This document shows positions 1-6,994 of a stretch of DNA of 64,000 nt, piece by piece (the stretch's first letter is position 1; each line of letters starts with the position of its first letter). The notes beneath the pieces are model-generated. The model searched no databases. It was given only the letters and a program-made list of their open reading frames with translations, and was not told where the DNA came from. The DNA lies in contig CAWBOB010000007.1 of NCBI GenBank assembly GCA_963790335.1, positions 434,001 to 498,000 of the forward strand, given 5' to 3'. Both the position numbers and the translations under genes were made by a program. The stretch comes from JAOUEA01 sp963790335. GTDB lineage: Bacteria > Actinomycetota > UBA4738 > HRBIN12.

Positions 1-573
1 GCCCTCGACCACGGTGAGCGGCAGGACGTCATCGTCGGGGCCGAGCCAGCCGCGGAGCCGTGATGCGTCGCCCTCCAGCTCGACGTTGGCGATGCCGGTC
101 ACGGCGACGTCGTGGCGGACCGTGGCGCTCCCCGGGTGCAGGCCGGGCGGCACGTCCCACGCGATGAAGAATGGGAACCATGGCTCACGAGCGGCGTCGG
201 TGAGGCCGGCTCCTCGCCACCGGAGCTCGGCCCCGTCGGGGCGGACCCGGGACCCCTGCTCGATCCGGAGTCGCAGACGCTCCGCCGTCGCGTCGAGATC
301 GGTGTCGGCGAGACACACCGCGAACCATCGATCGGCGCCGTCGGCGGTGAGACCGAGGAGGGCCCGACCGAGCACCGTCGTGCGGCCGACGTCGGGGTCC
401 ACCACGGAGATGAGCTCGAGGTAGTCGTCGCCCATCGGCACGATCCGGTTGCCCGTGCCCCAGTCGGCATGCACCCCGCCGGGGAACGACGCGACCCCGT
501 GCTCGCGGCGCAACCGTTCCCCGGCCTCGTCGAGATCCGCGACGGCGAGGACGACGTGATCGATCGAGTACAT
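1..573 (-). CDS. VOC-family glyoxalase-like protein (3-prime end outside window)
   Basis: The frame opens at the ATG at 573 and stays open to base 1, giving 191 residues with no stop, so the C-terminus is cut by the window edge. The N-terminus reads MYSIDHVVLAVADLDEAGER, the usual opening of the vicinal-oxygen-chelate fold with a metal-ligand-type His at residue 6. DDYLELISVVDP supplies the matching acidic position near residue 50. A second betaalphabetabetabeta-like half starts near WFAVCLADTDLD. The overall pattern resembles the glyoxalase-like domain family PF13468, whose substrates are mostly unknown. GGGAG lies about 6 nt before the start and TAGGGT (595-600) is a plausible -10. It is divergent from the sugar-dehydrogenase gene. 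Family assignment is fairly safe; the specific reaction is not known. Confidence 0.75.
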   Translation of the reverse strand, partial: MYSIDHVVLAVADLDEAGERLRREHGVASFPGGVHADWGTGNRIVPMGDDYLELISVVDPDVGRTTVLGRALLGLTADGADRWFAVCLADTDLDATAERLRLRIEQGSRVRPDGAELRWRGAGLTDAAREPWFPFFIAWDVPPGLHPGSATVRHDVAVTGIANVELEGDASRLRGWLGPDDDVLPLTVVEG

Positions 574-594
574 GGAGGCTCCCTTCCGTCGGCA

Positions 595-626
595 ACCCTA
601 GCGTTGGTGACGAGCCGCGATACCGT
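595..626. promoter_or_regulatory. divergent -10 elements between VOC gene and sugar dehydrogenase gene
   Basis: On the minus strand TAGGGT (600 to 595) precedes the VOC gene, with its ribosome-binding site in between. On the plus strand TACCGT (621-626) is followed by 6 nt and the ATG at 633, which would give a leaderless mRNA. No convincing -35 is visible for either. These are assigned by pattern only. Confidence 0.4.
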
Positions 627-632
627 CGCAGC

Positions 633-1790
633 ATGCGTCACGTGACGATGCCTGCCATGAGCCTCGTGCTCGTGCTCGCGTTCGCACCCGGCGCGGCCGG
701 GATCGAGCCCCAACCCGTGCTCGACGGACTCGCGTTCCCGACGAACATGGCGATGCTCCCCGACGGCGCCTTCGTGTTCACGGAGAAGGAAACGGGCAGC
801 GTGCGGGTCGTCACCCCCGAGGGCGAGCTGATCGATCGGCCGCTGACCACGGTCGCGGTCTCGCCCGGCGCAGAGCGCGGCCTGCTCGGCATCGCCGTGC
901 ACCCCGACTTCGAGCGGGAACCCTGGATCTACCTCTACCTGTCCGATCCGGCCGATGGGTTGAATCGGCTGGTCCGGGTGCGGGTGCGGACCGACGGTGC
1001 CGCCACCGCCGGCGAGCCAGAGACGCTCCTCGTCGGGCTGAGCGCGGCGGCCGGGTATCACAACGGGGGCGACATGGTCTTCGCGCGCGACGGAACGATG
1101 TTCGTGGCGCTCGGCGAGGCCCACGAGCCCGAACGCGCGCAGGATCGCGACGACATCGGCGGCAAGCTCCTGCGGCTCGAGGCCGACGGCGACGTGCCGC
1201 CCGACAACCCGTTCGGCCCGGGTAACCCCGCGTGGTCGATCGGACACCGGAATTCGTTCGGACTCTGCGTCGACCCCGCCACCGGCGAGCTCTGGGAAAC
1301 CGAGAACGGACCCGATGTCGACGACGAGGTGAACCTGATCGAGGAGGGCGCGAACTACGGCTGGCCGGTGGTCACAGGCAGGGCCGGCGACGAGCGATTC
1401 ATCGACCCGGTGGCGGTCTTCCCCTCTCCGATCGCCCTGACGGGATGCGCGGTGGTCGACGGCGACGTGTGGTTCGGATCGTTCGACGGCCGATTGTGGA
1501 GGCTGGCCGACGGCGAGGGCTCCCCTCGGCCGGTCGTGCGCTTCCCGGCGGGCGTGACCGACGTGATGCTCGGGCCGGATCGGCTGCTTCTGGTCGCGAC
1601 GGCCGACGCCATCTGGACCGTCGACCCGAGCACCGAGCAGGACACATCGAGCCCCAGGGAGGATCCGGACGCCCCCTGGCCCCTGGCGGTCACGATCGCC
1701 CTGCTCGCCGTGCTCGGCGTCGCGCTCGTGGTCCGCCTCGCCGCCGGACGCCGGCTGCATCCCGGCGGTCGAGCCGGCCCGGTTCCCTGA
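633..1790 (+). CDS. PQQ-dependent sugar dehydrogenase-like protein, membrane-anchored
   Basis: A 385-residue soluble-glucose-dehydrogenase / sorbosone-dehydrogenase (GSDH, YliI/Asd-like) beta-propeller. Family hallmarks are visible in order: YHNGGDMVF, GHRNSFGL, the ENGPDVDDEVN metal/PQQ loop and NYGWPVV. The protein starts with a short hydrophobic signal (about residues 9-23) and ends with a hydrophobic segment near 350-372 followed by basic residues. It is therefore probably exported and anchored by its C-terminus on the outer face of the membrane. Members oxidise aldose sugars using pyrroloquinoline quinone, but the substrate cannot be read from sequence. Three in-frame ATGs cluster at the start; the first is chosen because of a -10-like TACCGT 6 nt upstream. 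Confidence 0.85.
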   Translation: MRHVTMPAMSLVLVLAFAPGAAGIEPQPVLDGLAFPTNMAMLPDGAFVFTEKETGSVRVVTPEGELIDRPLTTVAVSPGAERGLLGIAVHPDFEREPWIYLYLSDPADGLNRLVRVRVRTDGAATAGEPETLLVGLSAAAGYHNGGDMVFARDGTMFVALGEAHEPERAQDRDDIGGKLLRLEADGDVPPDNPFGPGNPAWSIGHRNSFGLCVDPATGELWETENGPDVDDEVNLIEEGANYGWPVVTGRAGDERFIDPVAVFPSPIALTGCAVVDGDVWFGSFDGRLWRLADGEGSPRPVVRFPAGVTDVMLGPDRLLLVATADAIWTVDPSTEQDTSSPREDPDAPWPLAVTIALLAVLGVALVVRLAAGRRLHPGGRAGPVP

Positions 1791-1904
1791 CGCGGAAAGG
1801 GAGACCGATCGGGTGCACGCGCGCTTCGGTGCCGATGCGCGACCCTCGCCGATCCGCAACTAGCATGGCCCGACCGATCCTGAGGCCTCCGGAGGTGCGG
1901 TGCG

Positions 1905-2384
1905 ATGACAGAGCAGGAACCGACGAAGAGGGCCGCGAAGGGCGCGCGGACCGCCGCGTCCACGTCCGGCGGATTCACCGCCGAGGAACGCGCGGCGATG
2001 AAGGCTCGAGCTCGCGAGCTGAAGGCGGAGGAGCGAGCGAACAAGAACCGGGCGGTCGGAGAGAACGATCTGCGTGCCGCGATCGCCGCGATGAAGGGAC
2101 CCGATCGCGCGATGGCTGAACGGCTCCATGCGCTCATCGCCGCCGCCGCACCCGATCTGTGGCCGAAGACCTGGTACGGGATGCCCGCCTACGCGAAGGA
2201 CGGCAAGGTCGTCTGCTTCTTCCAGGCTGCGGAGAAGTTCGACGCCAGGTACGCGACATTGGGCTTCAGCGATGAGGCCAACCTCGACAAGGGCGCCATG
2301 TGGCCGACCTCCTTCGCCCTGACAGCGCTGACCGCCGCCGAAGAGAAGAAGATCGTGGCGCTCGTCAAGAAGGCCGTGCGCTGA
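1905..2384 (+). CDS. DUF1801-family protein
   Basis: A 159-residue protein with a lysine/alanine-rich, probably disordered N-terminal 50 residues followed by a DUF1801 (YdhG-like) core. The core contains WPKTWYGMPAYAKDGKVVCF and ends in the amphipathic helix EEKKIVALVKKAVR. DUF1801 proteins adopt the same small alpha/beta fold as frataxin-like iron chaperones, but their biochemical role is not settled, so no function is assigned. GGAGGTG about 9 nt before the ATG fixes the start, and TAGCAT at 1862-1867 is a possible -10. It stands alone, separated by about 115 nt from the dehydrogenase gene upstream and convergent with the short gene downstream. Confidence 0.75.
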   Translation: MTEQEPTKRAAKGARTAASTSGGFTAEERAAMKARARELKAEERANKNRAVGENDLRAAIAAMKGPDRAMAERLHALIAAAAPDLWPKTWYGMPAYAKDGKVVCFFQAAEKFDARYATLGFSDEANLDKGAMWPTSFALTALTAAEEKKIVALVKKAVR

Positions 2385-2400
2385 TGCGCGTGGCTGTTCC

Positions 2401-2568
2401 CTAGCCCGGTTTCGGGCGCTTCATGTAGGCCACCGTCGACACGGCGCCCGAGGGCGTCGGCTGCGCGACGACCGAGATCAGCTCCCAGCCGTCATCGCCG
2501 AACGTGTTCAAGATCTCGCCGGGATTGTGCTCGAGCAGCGGCGCGACGAAGTACTCCCACGCGGTCAT
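2401..2568 (-). CDS. small DUF4177-like protein
   Basis: A 55-residue protein beginning MTAWEYFVAPLLEHNPGEIL and containing DDGWELISVVAQ. This is the WEY / GWELV-type signature of the DUF4177 family, which consists of tiny proteins of unknown function. The start ATG overlaps the stop of the CoA-binding gene as ATGA, with GAGGGG 7 nt upstream inside that gene. Translation is therefore probably coupled to the upstream reading frame. It is the last gene of a three-gene minus-strand operon (Nudix hydrolase, CoA-binding protein, this gene). Confidence 0.7.
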   Translation of the reverse strand: MTAWEYFVAPLLEHNPGEILNTFGDDGWELISVVAQPTPSGAVSTVAYMKRPKPG

Positions 2569-3011
2569 CCGGTCCCCTCTCGTTGCAGTCGTCGATCGGT
2601 GCTCCTGATGCAGACGCCCATGATCACCTCGAGGCCCGCTTCGCTCGCGATGCGGTAGGCCTCGTCGTTCACGATGCCGGCCTGCAGCCACAGCACCGTG
2701 GCGCCGATCGCCACGGCATCACGCGCGATCTCCGGCGTGTCCTCCGACCGTCGGAACACGTCGACCACATCGATCGGCAGATCCGCGGGGATGTCGCGGA
2801 GCGTGGCGTATGCCTTCTCTCCAAGCACCTCGGTCTCCCGCGGATTCACCGGCACGACGCGGAAACCGCGATCCTGCAGGTAGGAGGCCACCTCGAGCGA
2901 GGGCCTGCCCGGCTTCGACGAGAGCCCGACCACGGCGATCGTGCGTGCTTCGCCGAGCAATGCCTTGAGCTCACGGTCCTCGGGAGCCGTCACGGTCACG
3001 TCATGGGCCAT
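2565..3011 (-). CDS. CoA-binding domain protein (YccU family)
   Basis: A 148-residue single-domain protein of the CoA-binding Rossmann family (YccU type), like the N-terminal domain of ADP-forming acyl-CoA synthetases. The nucleotide-binding turn is visible as IAVVGLSSKPGRPS near residues 25-38. VVPVNPRE, IDVVDVFRRSED, VLWLQAGIVNDEA and a C-terminal VIMGVCIRS follow in the expected order. Family members bind CoA but have no established enzymatic activity. The gene overlaps the Nudix gene upstream by 16 nt and the DUF4177-like gene downstream by 4 nt, so the three are almost certainly co-transcribed. A pairing with a CoA-cleaving Nudix enzyme is consistent with a role in CoA handling, which is inference. 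Confidence 0.85.
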   Translation of the reverse strand: MAHDVTVTAPEDRELKALLGEARTIAVVGLSSKPGRPSLEVASYLQDRGFRVVPVNPRETEVLGEKAYATLRDIPADLPIDVVDVFRRSEDTPEIARDAVAIGATVLWLQAGIVNDEAYRIASEAGLEVIMGVCIRSTDRRLQREGTG

Positions 3012-3577
3012 CGTGTTTCCTTCCTCATCGTCTCGAGCAGTGTATGGAGCATCGATCCCGTCGCCCCCCAGACCGTGTGCCCGTCGACCTCGTAGGCGAA
3101 ACCGCGCCAGACCCCGCCATCAGGCCGGGCATAGCTGATCGGGCGCTCGTTGGCGGCGAGCTCGTCGAGACCGAAGACCAGCACCTCGTCGATCTCAGCG
3201 GCATTGACCGCGAACCGGGGCACGCGATCCAGCGTGCCCACGAAGGGCACCACCAGGATGGCGCTGACGAACGTGTGCACCGCTGGAAGCGCCCCGAGCA
3301 CCGAGACCGAGGCCGGCTCGAGACCGATCTCCTCGTGTGCCTCGCGAAGCGCCGTCTCGACCAGCGATTCTCCGGTGTCCTGCAACCCACCCGGGAACGA
3401 GATCTCCCCCGCGTGTCTCGAGAGCGCAGCGGCCCGCACCGTGAAGATCAGCGCCGGCTGCGGCTGCAGCACCAGCGGAGCGAGCACCGCTGCCATGCGG
3501 TCGCCCTCGGCGAGGTGCGGCGCAGGGTCGCCCTCGAGCGCTGCGCCGAGCGAGGCGAGCACATCGGCGTGTAGCAT
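2996..3577 (-). CDS. Nudix hydrolase, CoA-pyrophosphatase type
   Basis: A 193-residue Nudix enzyme. LSRHAGEISFPGG directly precedes the Nudix box (GGLQDTGES, then REAHEEIGL), which is the arrangement that marks the NudL/YeaB coenzyme A diphosphatases. Such enzymes cleave CoA to 4-phosphopantetheine and 3,5-ADP in a Mg/Mn-dependent reaction in the cytoplasm. The box is complete with the catalytic REXXEE residues at about 78-84. It is the first gene of a minus-strand operon with the CoA-binding protein. Its ATG lies inside the presumed -10 hexamer of the divergent peptidase gene, so the two promoters overlap. No clear Shine-Dalgarno sequence is present. Confidence 0.85.
   Translation of the reverse strand: MLHADVLASLGAALEGDPAPHLAEGDRMAAVLAPLVLQPQPALIFTVRAAALSRHAGEISFPGGLQDTGESLVETALREAHEEIGLEPASVSVLGALPAVHTFVSAILVVPFVGTLDRVPRFAVNAAEIDEVLVFGLDELAANERPISYARPDGGVWRGFAYEVDGHTVWGATGSMLHTLLETMRKETRWPMT
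3572..3577 (+). promoter_or_regulatory. -10 element TAGCAT for the M20 peptidase gene
   Basis: TAGCAT is followed by 8 nt and the ATG at 3586, implying a leaderless mRNA. The hexamer overlaps the start codon of the divergent Nudix gene (complement of 3575-3577). Confidence 0.45.
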
Positions 3578-3585
3578 CGCGCGCC

Positions 3586-4773
3586 ATGGTAGATGAGGTC
3601 GTCGTGGCCGCTGCCGCCGCGGCCGTCGATGCCGACGAGGTGCTCGGGTACGCGCGATCCCTGATCGCAGCGAAGAGCGAGAACCCGGGCGGCACCGAGG
3701 ACGAGGCCGCGCATGTCGCGAGCGAGATCCTCACCGACGCCGGTTCCACACCCGAGATCGTGCGATCCTCGGCCGGCAGGCCCAGCGTGGTGGCGACCAT
3801 CGGTCCCGGCGTCGGTCCGAGCCTCGCGTGGAACGGTCACCTGGATGTGGTGCCGGCCGGCTCGCCCGACACCTGGAGCCATGATCCGTGGGCAGGTGCA
3901 GTCGATGCCGACGGCCGGCTCGTGGGACGGGGAGCCGCCGACATGAAGGGACCGATCGCGGCCGCGCTCGCGGCCGCGACGGCGCTGCGACGGTCTGCTA
4001 CGCCGATCCGAGGCTCGCTCGTGTTCCATCTGGCCGCTGACGAGGAGCTTGCCGGCGTGCACGGCACCAAGGTGCTCTGGGAGCGAGGCCTGCTCACCCA
4101 GGATGCTGCGATCGTCGGTGAGCCGAGCGAGCTGCAGATCGGGCTCGCCCAACGCGGGGGCGCGTGGTTCACCGCCACGGCGTTCGGCACGGCCGCCCAC
4201 GGGTCGCAACCGCATCGGGGTGTGAACGCGATCACGTCGATGGCCCGGCTGCTGCTGCGACTGCCTGAGGTGCTTCCCGACCGGGAACACCCGCTCGTGG
4301 GGCGGCCGACCGTCAACGCAGCCCTGATCGCGGGGGGGAACGCCCCCAACGTGGTGCCGGATCGGTGCGAGGTCGACATCGACCGCCGCATCGTGCCCGG
4401 TGAAACCGATCCCGAGGATGTGCGCGTGCCGTTCCTCAGACTCATCGAGGCGGTGCGCGACGAGCACCCTGAGGTCGACATCGATGTGGTGCTCCGCGAG
4501 TGGACGGACGCCGCCGAGGCTTCTCCCGACACCGACATCGCCCGCATCGCGGTCGCGGCCGTCGAGGCGGCCACCGGCGCACGGCCCGGGCTGGTCGGGT
4601 TCACGGGGATCACCGATGCTCGCTTCTACATCAACCAGGCTCGGATCCCCACGATCGTCTGCGGACCCGGGTCGCTCACGGTGGCCCATACGGCCGACGA
4701 GTCGGTCGCGGTCGACGAGCTGGTCGCGGCGGCCCGGGCTTACGCGCGCATGTTCGCGACCTTCCTCGCCTGA
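3586..4773 (+). CDS. M20-family metallopeptidase (ArgE/DapE type)
   Basis: A 395-residue zinc hydrolase of the ArgE / DapE / ACY1 family. Metal ligands and catalytic acids are recognisable: NGHLDVVP (first His and Asp, about residue 85), GRGAADMKG (bridging Asp), ADEELAG (catalytic Glu pair), GEPSE, and a late HTADE. A dimerisation lid sits between about 185 and 300. The family removes acyl groups from amino acids or succinyl-diaminopimelate in the cytoplasm; no feature separates acetylornithine deacetylase from succinyl-DAP desuccinylase or a dipeptidase here. The gene is divergent from the Nudix operon with only 8 nt between start codons. Confidence 0.85.
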   Translation: MVDEVVVAAAAAAVDADEVLGYARSLIAAKSENPGGTEDEAAHVASEILTDAGSTPEIVRSSAGRPSVVATIGPGVGPSLAWNGHLDVVPAGSPDTWSHDPWAGAVDADGRLVGRGAADMKGPIAAALAAATALRRSATPIRGSLVFHLAADEELAGVHGTKVLWERGLLTQDAAIVGEPSELQIGLAQRGGAWFTATAFGTAAHGSQPHRGVNAITSMARLLLRLPEVLPDREHPLVGRPTVNAALIAGGNAPNVVPDRCEVDIDRRIVPGETDPEDVRVPFLRLIEAVRDEHPEVDIDVVLREWTDAAEASPDTDIARIAVAAVEAATGARPGLVGFTGITDARFYINQARIPTIVCGPGSLTVAHTADESVAVDELVAAARAYARMFATFLA

Positions 4774-4810
4774 CGGGGTCGCAACGGCGCTCGTTCGGAT
4801 CGTCGAGGCG

Positions 4811-4816
4811 TATCCT
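4811..4816 (+). promoter_or_regulatory. -10 element TATCCT for the A-type Fe-S carrier gene
   Basis: TATCCT is followed by exactly 7 nt and the ATG at 4824. The spacing matches other presumed leaderless promoters in the window. No -35 is evident. Confidence 0.45.
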
Positions 4817-4823
4817 GGGTGGG

Positions 4824-5171
4824 ATGGAGACCTCGACGACCCCGCTCATCACCGTGTCGGAGGCCGCCGCCGCCAAAGCGCGGCAGCTCGCCGAGCGTGA
4901 CGGCCGCCCCGGGGCTGCCCTGCGCATCAGGGTGACCGCGGGCGGGTGCTCGGGCTTCAGCTACGTGCTGGGGTTCGAAGACGCTCCCGCCGACGACGAC
5001 CAGGTGATCGTAGGGCCGGCTGGATTCCGCGTGCTCGTCGACCCCGCGAGCGCACCGATCATCTCGGGCTCGACACTCGAGTTCAACGACTCGCTGCTCG
5101 GAGGCGGCCTCACGATGGTGAACCCGCAGGCCAAGCACGAGTGCGCCTGCGGCGAGTCGTTCAGCGTCTGA
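4824..5171 (+). CDS. erpA: iron-sulfur cluster insertion protein (ErpA/SufA-type A-type carrier)
   Basis: A 115-residue HesB/IscA-fold protein. The three invariant cysteines are present: TAGGCSGFSY near residue 42 and the C-terminal HECACGESF pair near 107-109. Other family features are SGSTLEFNDSLLGGGL and NPQAKHEC. A-type carriers receive Fe-S clusters from the SUF scaffold and pass them to apo-enzymes such as IspH, which is encoded further along this window. Length is normal for the family. The start is the ATG at 4824, 7 nt after a -10-like TATCCT, with no competing upstream start. ErpA rather than SufA is a best guess because no suf genes are adjacent. Confidence 0.88.
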   Translation: METSTTPLITVSEAAAAKARQLAERDGRPGAALRIRVTAGGCSGFSYVLGFEDAPADDDQVIVGPAGFRVLVDPASAPIISGSTLEFNDSLLGGGLTMVNPQAKHECACGESFSV

Positions 5172-5201
5172 TCCGCCGGGGGGCCGACACGCGTCGGGCC
5201 C

Positions 5202-5591
5202 TCAGGCGACCTGCAGCGTGCCCGTCATCGACGAGTGGATCTCGCAGTGGAACCCGATGGTCTCCGACAGGTCGACCGTCACGGTGGCGCTCGCGCCGGC
5301 CGCCACCGTCTCGTCGACACTCATGTCGTCGAGCGTGAACGTGTGATCGACCGCGTCGGCGTTGGCGATCGTGATGTCGGTCGACCCCGAGGCCACCGGA
5401 AGCGTCGTGGGCTCGAACGTCGAGCCTGCGATGGCGATCTGCGCGGATCCCGGAACGACCTCGCCGCCCGTCTCGGTGCTCTGGGTGGCCGGGGTGGCAT
5501 CTCCTGCCTCGTCACCCGAGCATGCGCCCGTGACGATCACCACCACGGCGAGCGACGCGATGAGCGCGATGAACCGAGAGCGAGTCCCCAT
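5202..5591 (-). CDS. cupredoxin-domain lipoprotein
   Basis: A 129-residue secreted protein. The N-terminus is a lipoprotein signal ending in the lipobox VTGAC (Cys near residue 24), followed by a Ser/Thr/Gly/Glu linker. The rest is a plastocyanin-like beta sandwich with a type-1 copper site pattern: the first His in DAVDHTFTL, then FHCEIHSSM supplying Cys, His and Met. It is therefore probably a membrane-tethered blue-copper electron carrier or copper-binding protein on the outer face. Redox partners are not encoded next door, although two iron-sulfur redox genes follow within 5 kb. The ATG has GGGGG about 8 nt upstream. Confidence 0.85.
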   Translation of the reverse strand: MGTRSRFIALIASLAVVVIVTGACSGDEAGDATPATQSTETGGEVVPGSAQIAIAGSTFEPTTLPVASGSTDITIANADAVDHTFTLDDMSVDETVAAGASATVTVDLSETIGFHCEIHSSMTGTLQVA

Positions 5592-5745
5592 CAGCGTTCC
5601 CCCCTGGTGCCGTGTCGGGTGGTGCAGATCGGTGCAGCCGGTGAACCGTCATCGAACGGCGGATCAGGGGAAGCGTATCCCATCGAACCCTCCCGAGCGG
5701 CCGGGCGCTCGATCGACCCCGGGCACCGAGGACCCGACGGGGGCT

Positions 5746-5751
5746 TATGCT
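5746..5751 (+). promoter_or_regulatory. -10 element TATGCT for the FrhB-like gene
   Basis: TATGCT is followed by 7 nt and the ATG at 5759. This favours that ATG over the in-frame ATG at 5747, which lies inside the hexamer. Confidence 0.42.
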
Positions 5752-5758
5752 GCGATCG

Positions 5759-6889
5759 ATGGCGACGCAGGCCGACAAGACCCAGTGGTCACACCTCTAC
5801 GACGAGGTCGTGACCAGCGGATTGTGTACGGGCTGTACCGCCTGCATCGTCGCGTGCCCGTTCCACGTGCTCGGGTACGAAGACGGGCTGCCGGTGCAGC
5901 TGCAGGACGAAGGCCCCGACCGGTGCTCGCACGGCGACAAGGGCTGCACCCTCTGCACGCTCGCCTGCCCGCGATTCCGCGACTGGGAATCCGAGATCGA
6001 CACGACGCTGTTCGGCATGGCGCGCACGCCCGATGAGGTGATCGGCAAACACCGCGAGATCGTGCTGGCGCGCGCGACCGATCCCCAGATGCTCATGACC
6101 GGGCAAGACGGAGGCGTCGTGTCCGCCCTGCTGATCTGGGGCCTGCGCACGGGCCAGATCGACGGCGCGCTCACGTCGAAGCTCTCCGACGAGCGCCGAT
6201 GGGACGCCGAACCGGCGGTGGTCACCGACGCGCGAGGCGTGCTGGACACGGCGGGATCGCGCTACACCTACTCTGCCAACCCGCTCGCGCTGCTGCAGGC
6301 GGCCGAGATGGGGCTGTCGAACCTCGCGCTCGTCGGCATGAGCTGCCAGGCGAGCGTCACGGGGTCGATGCGTGCTCGCCGAGTCAACAAGTGGCACAAG
6401 AAGATCGCGTGGACCTTCGGTCTGCTCTGTTCGAAGACGTTCACCTATGACGGACTCATGGTCGAGATCGCGCAGGACGAGCTCGGGCTCGACCTCGATC
6501 ACCTCGCCAGGGTCAACGTGAAGGGGAAGCTGCTCTTCTACACCGACGAGGGTGACGAGCACACCTACTCCCTGAAGGACGCGCACCGCTTCACCCGGCC
6601 CGGGTGCCTGAAGTGCCCGGACTTCGCGGCTGAGCACGCCGACATCTCGTTCGGCGGCCTCGGCCAGTCCGAGGGCTGGACGCTCACGATCGTGCGCACC
6701 GATCTGGGCGCCGATGTGTGGCAGCGGGCGATCGCCGAGGGCGTCGTCGAGGCTCGCCCGGCATCGGAGGACCCGAAGGCGGTGGAGCTCATGTTCAAGC
6801 TCGCTGCCAAGTCGCGGGCCCGCTGGCCCGAGGCAGGCGCCGTGCCGAACGCGGGGGCGGCCCCCGGCATGATCCCCGACCCTGCCTGA
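5759..6889 (+). CDS. coenzyme F420 hydrogenase/dehydrogenase beta-subunit family protein
   Basis: A 376-residue FrhB/FdhB-family flavo-iron-sulfur protein. GLCTGCTACIVACPF provides a Cx2Cx2Cx3C [4Fe-4S] motif near residue 25. A second cluster motif, CSHGDKGCTLCTLACP, follows near 60. The FrhB N-domain comprises GQDGGVVSALLIWGLRTG, and the C-domain carries GMSCQASV, GLLCSKTF and the GCLKCPDF / ADISFGGLG motif. Relatives carry FAD and move electrons between ferredoxin or other donors and the deazaflavin F420, which fits an actinomycete. No hydrogenase or formate dehydrogenase subunit is adjacent, so it may act as a stand-alone F420 (or other) oxidoreductase. The start is set by the promoter-like TATGCT 7 nt upstream. 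Confidence 0.85.
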   Translation: MATQADKTQWSHLYDEVVTSGLCTGCTACIVACPFHVLGYEDGLPVQLQDEGPDRCSHGDKGCTLCTLACPRFRDWESEIDTTLFGMARTPDEVIGKHREIVLARATDPQMLMTGQDGGVVSALLIWGLRTGQIDGALTSKLSDERRWDAEPAVVTDARGVLDTAGSRYTYSANPLALLQAAEMGLSNLALVGMSCQASVTGSMRARRVNKWHKKIAWTFGLLCSKTFTYDGLMVEIAQDELGLDLDHLARVNVKGKLLFYTDEGDEHTYSLKDAHRFTRPGCLKCPDFAAEHADISFGGLGQSEGWTLTIVRTDLGADVWQRAIAEGVVEARPASEDPKAVELMFKLAAKSRARWPEAGAVPNAGAAPGMIPDPA

Positions 6890-6994
6890 CGACGGGCCTA
6901 CACCCGCCAGCCGAGCCGGCCGATACACGTTCGAGCACGCCGTCGGACGCCTCGGCGCGCAGAGATGACGGCTTTCGCCTGAAGGGAGACGACA

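Noticed and set aside
99..1859. 586-residue minus-strand open frame opposite the sugar dehydrogenase gene
   Set aside because: Spans two convincingly conserved genes in other frames and has shadow-type composition (Arg/His/Gly-rich).
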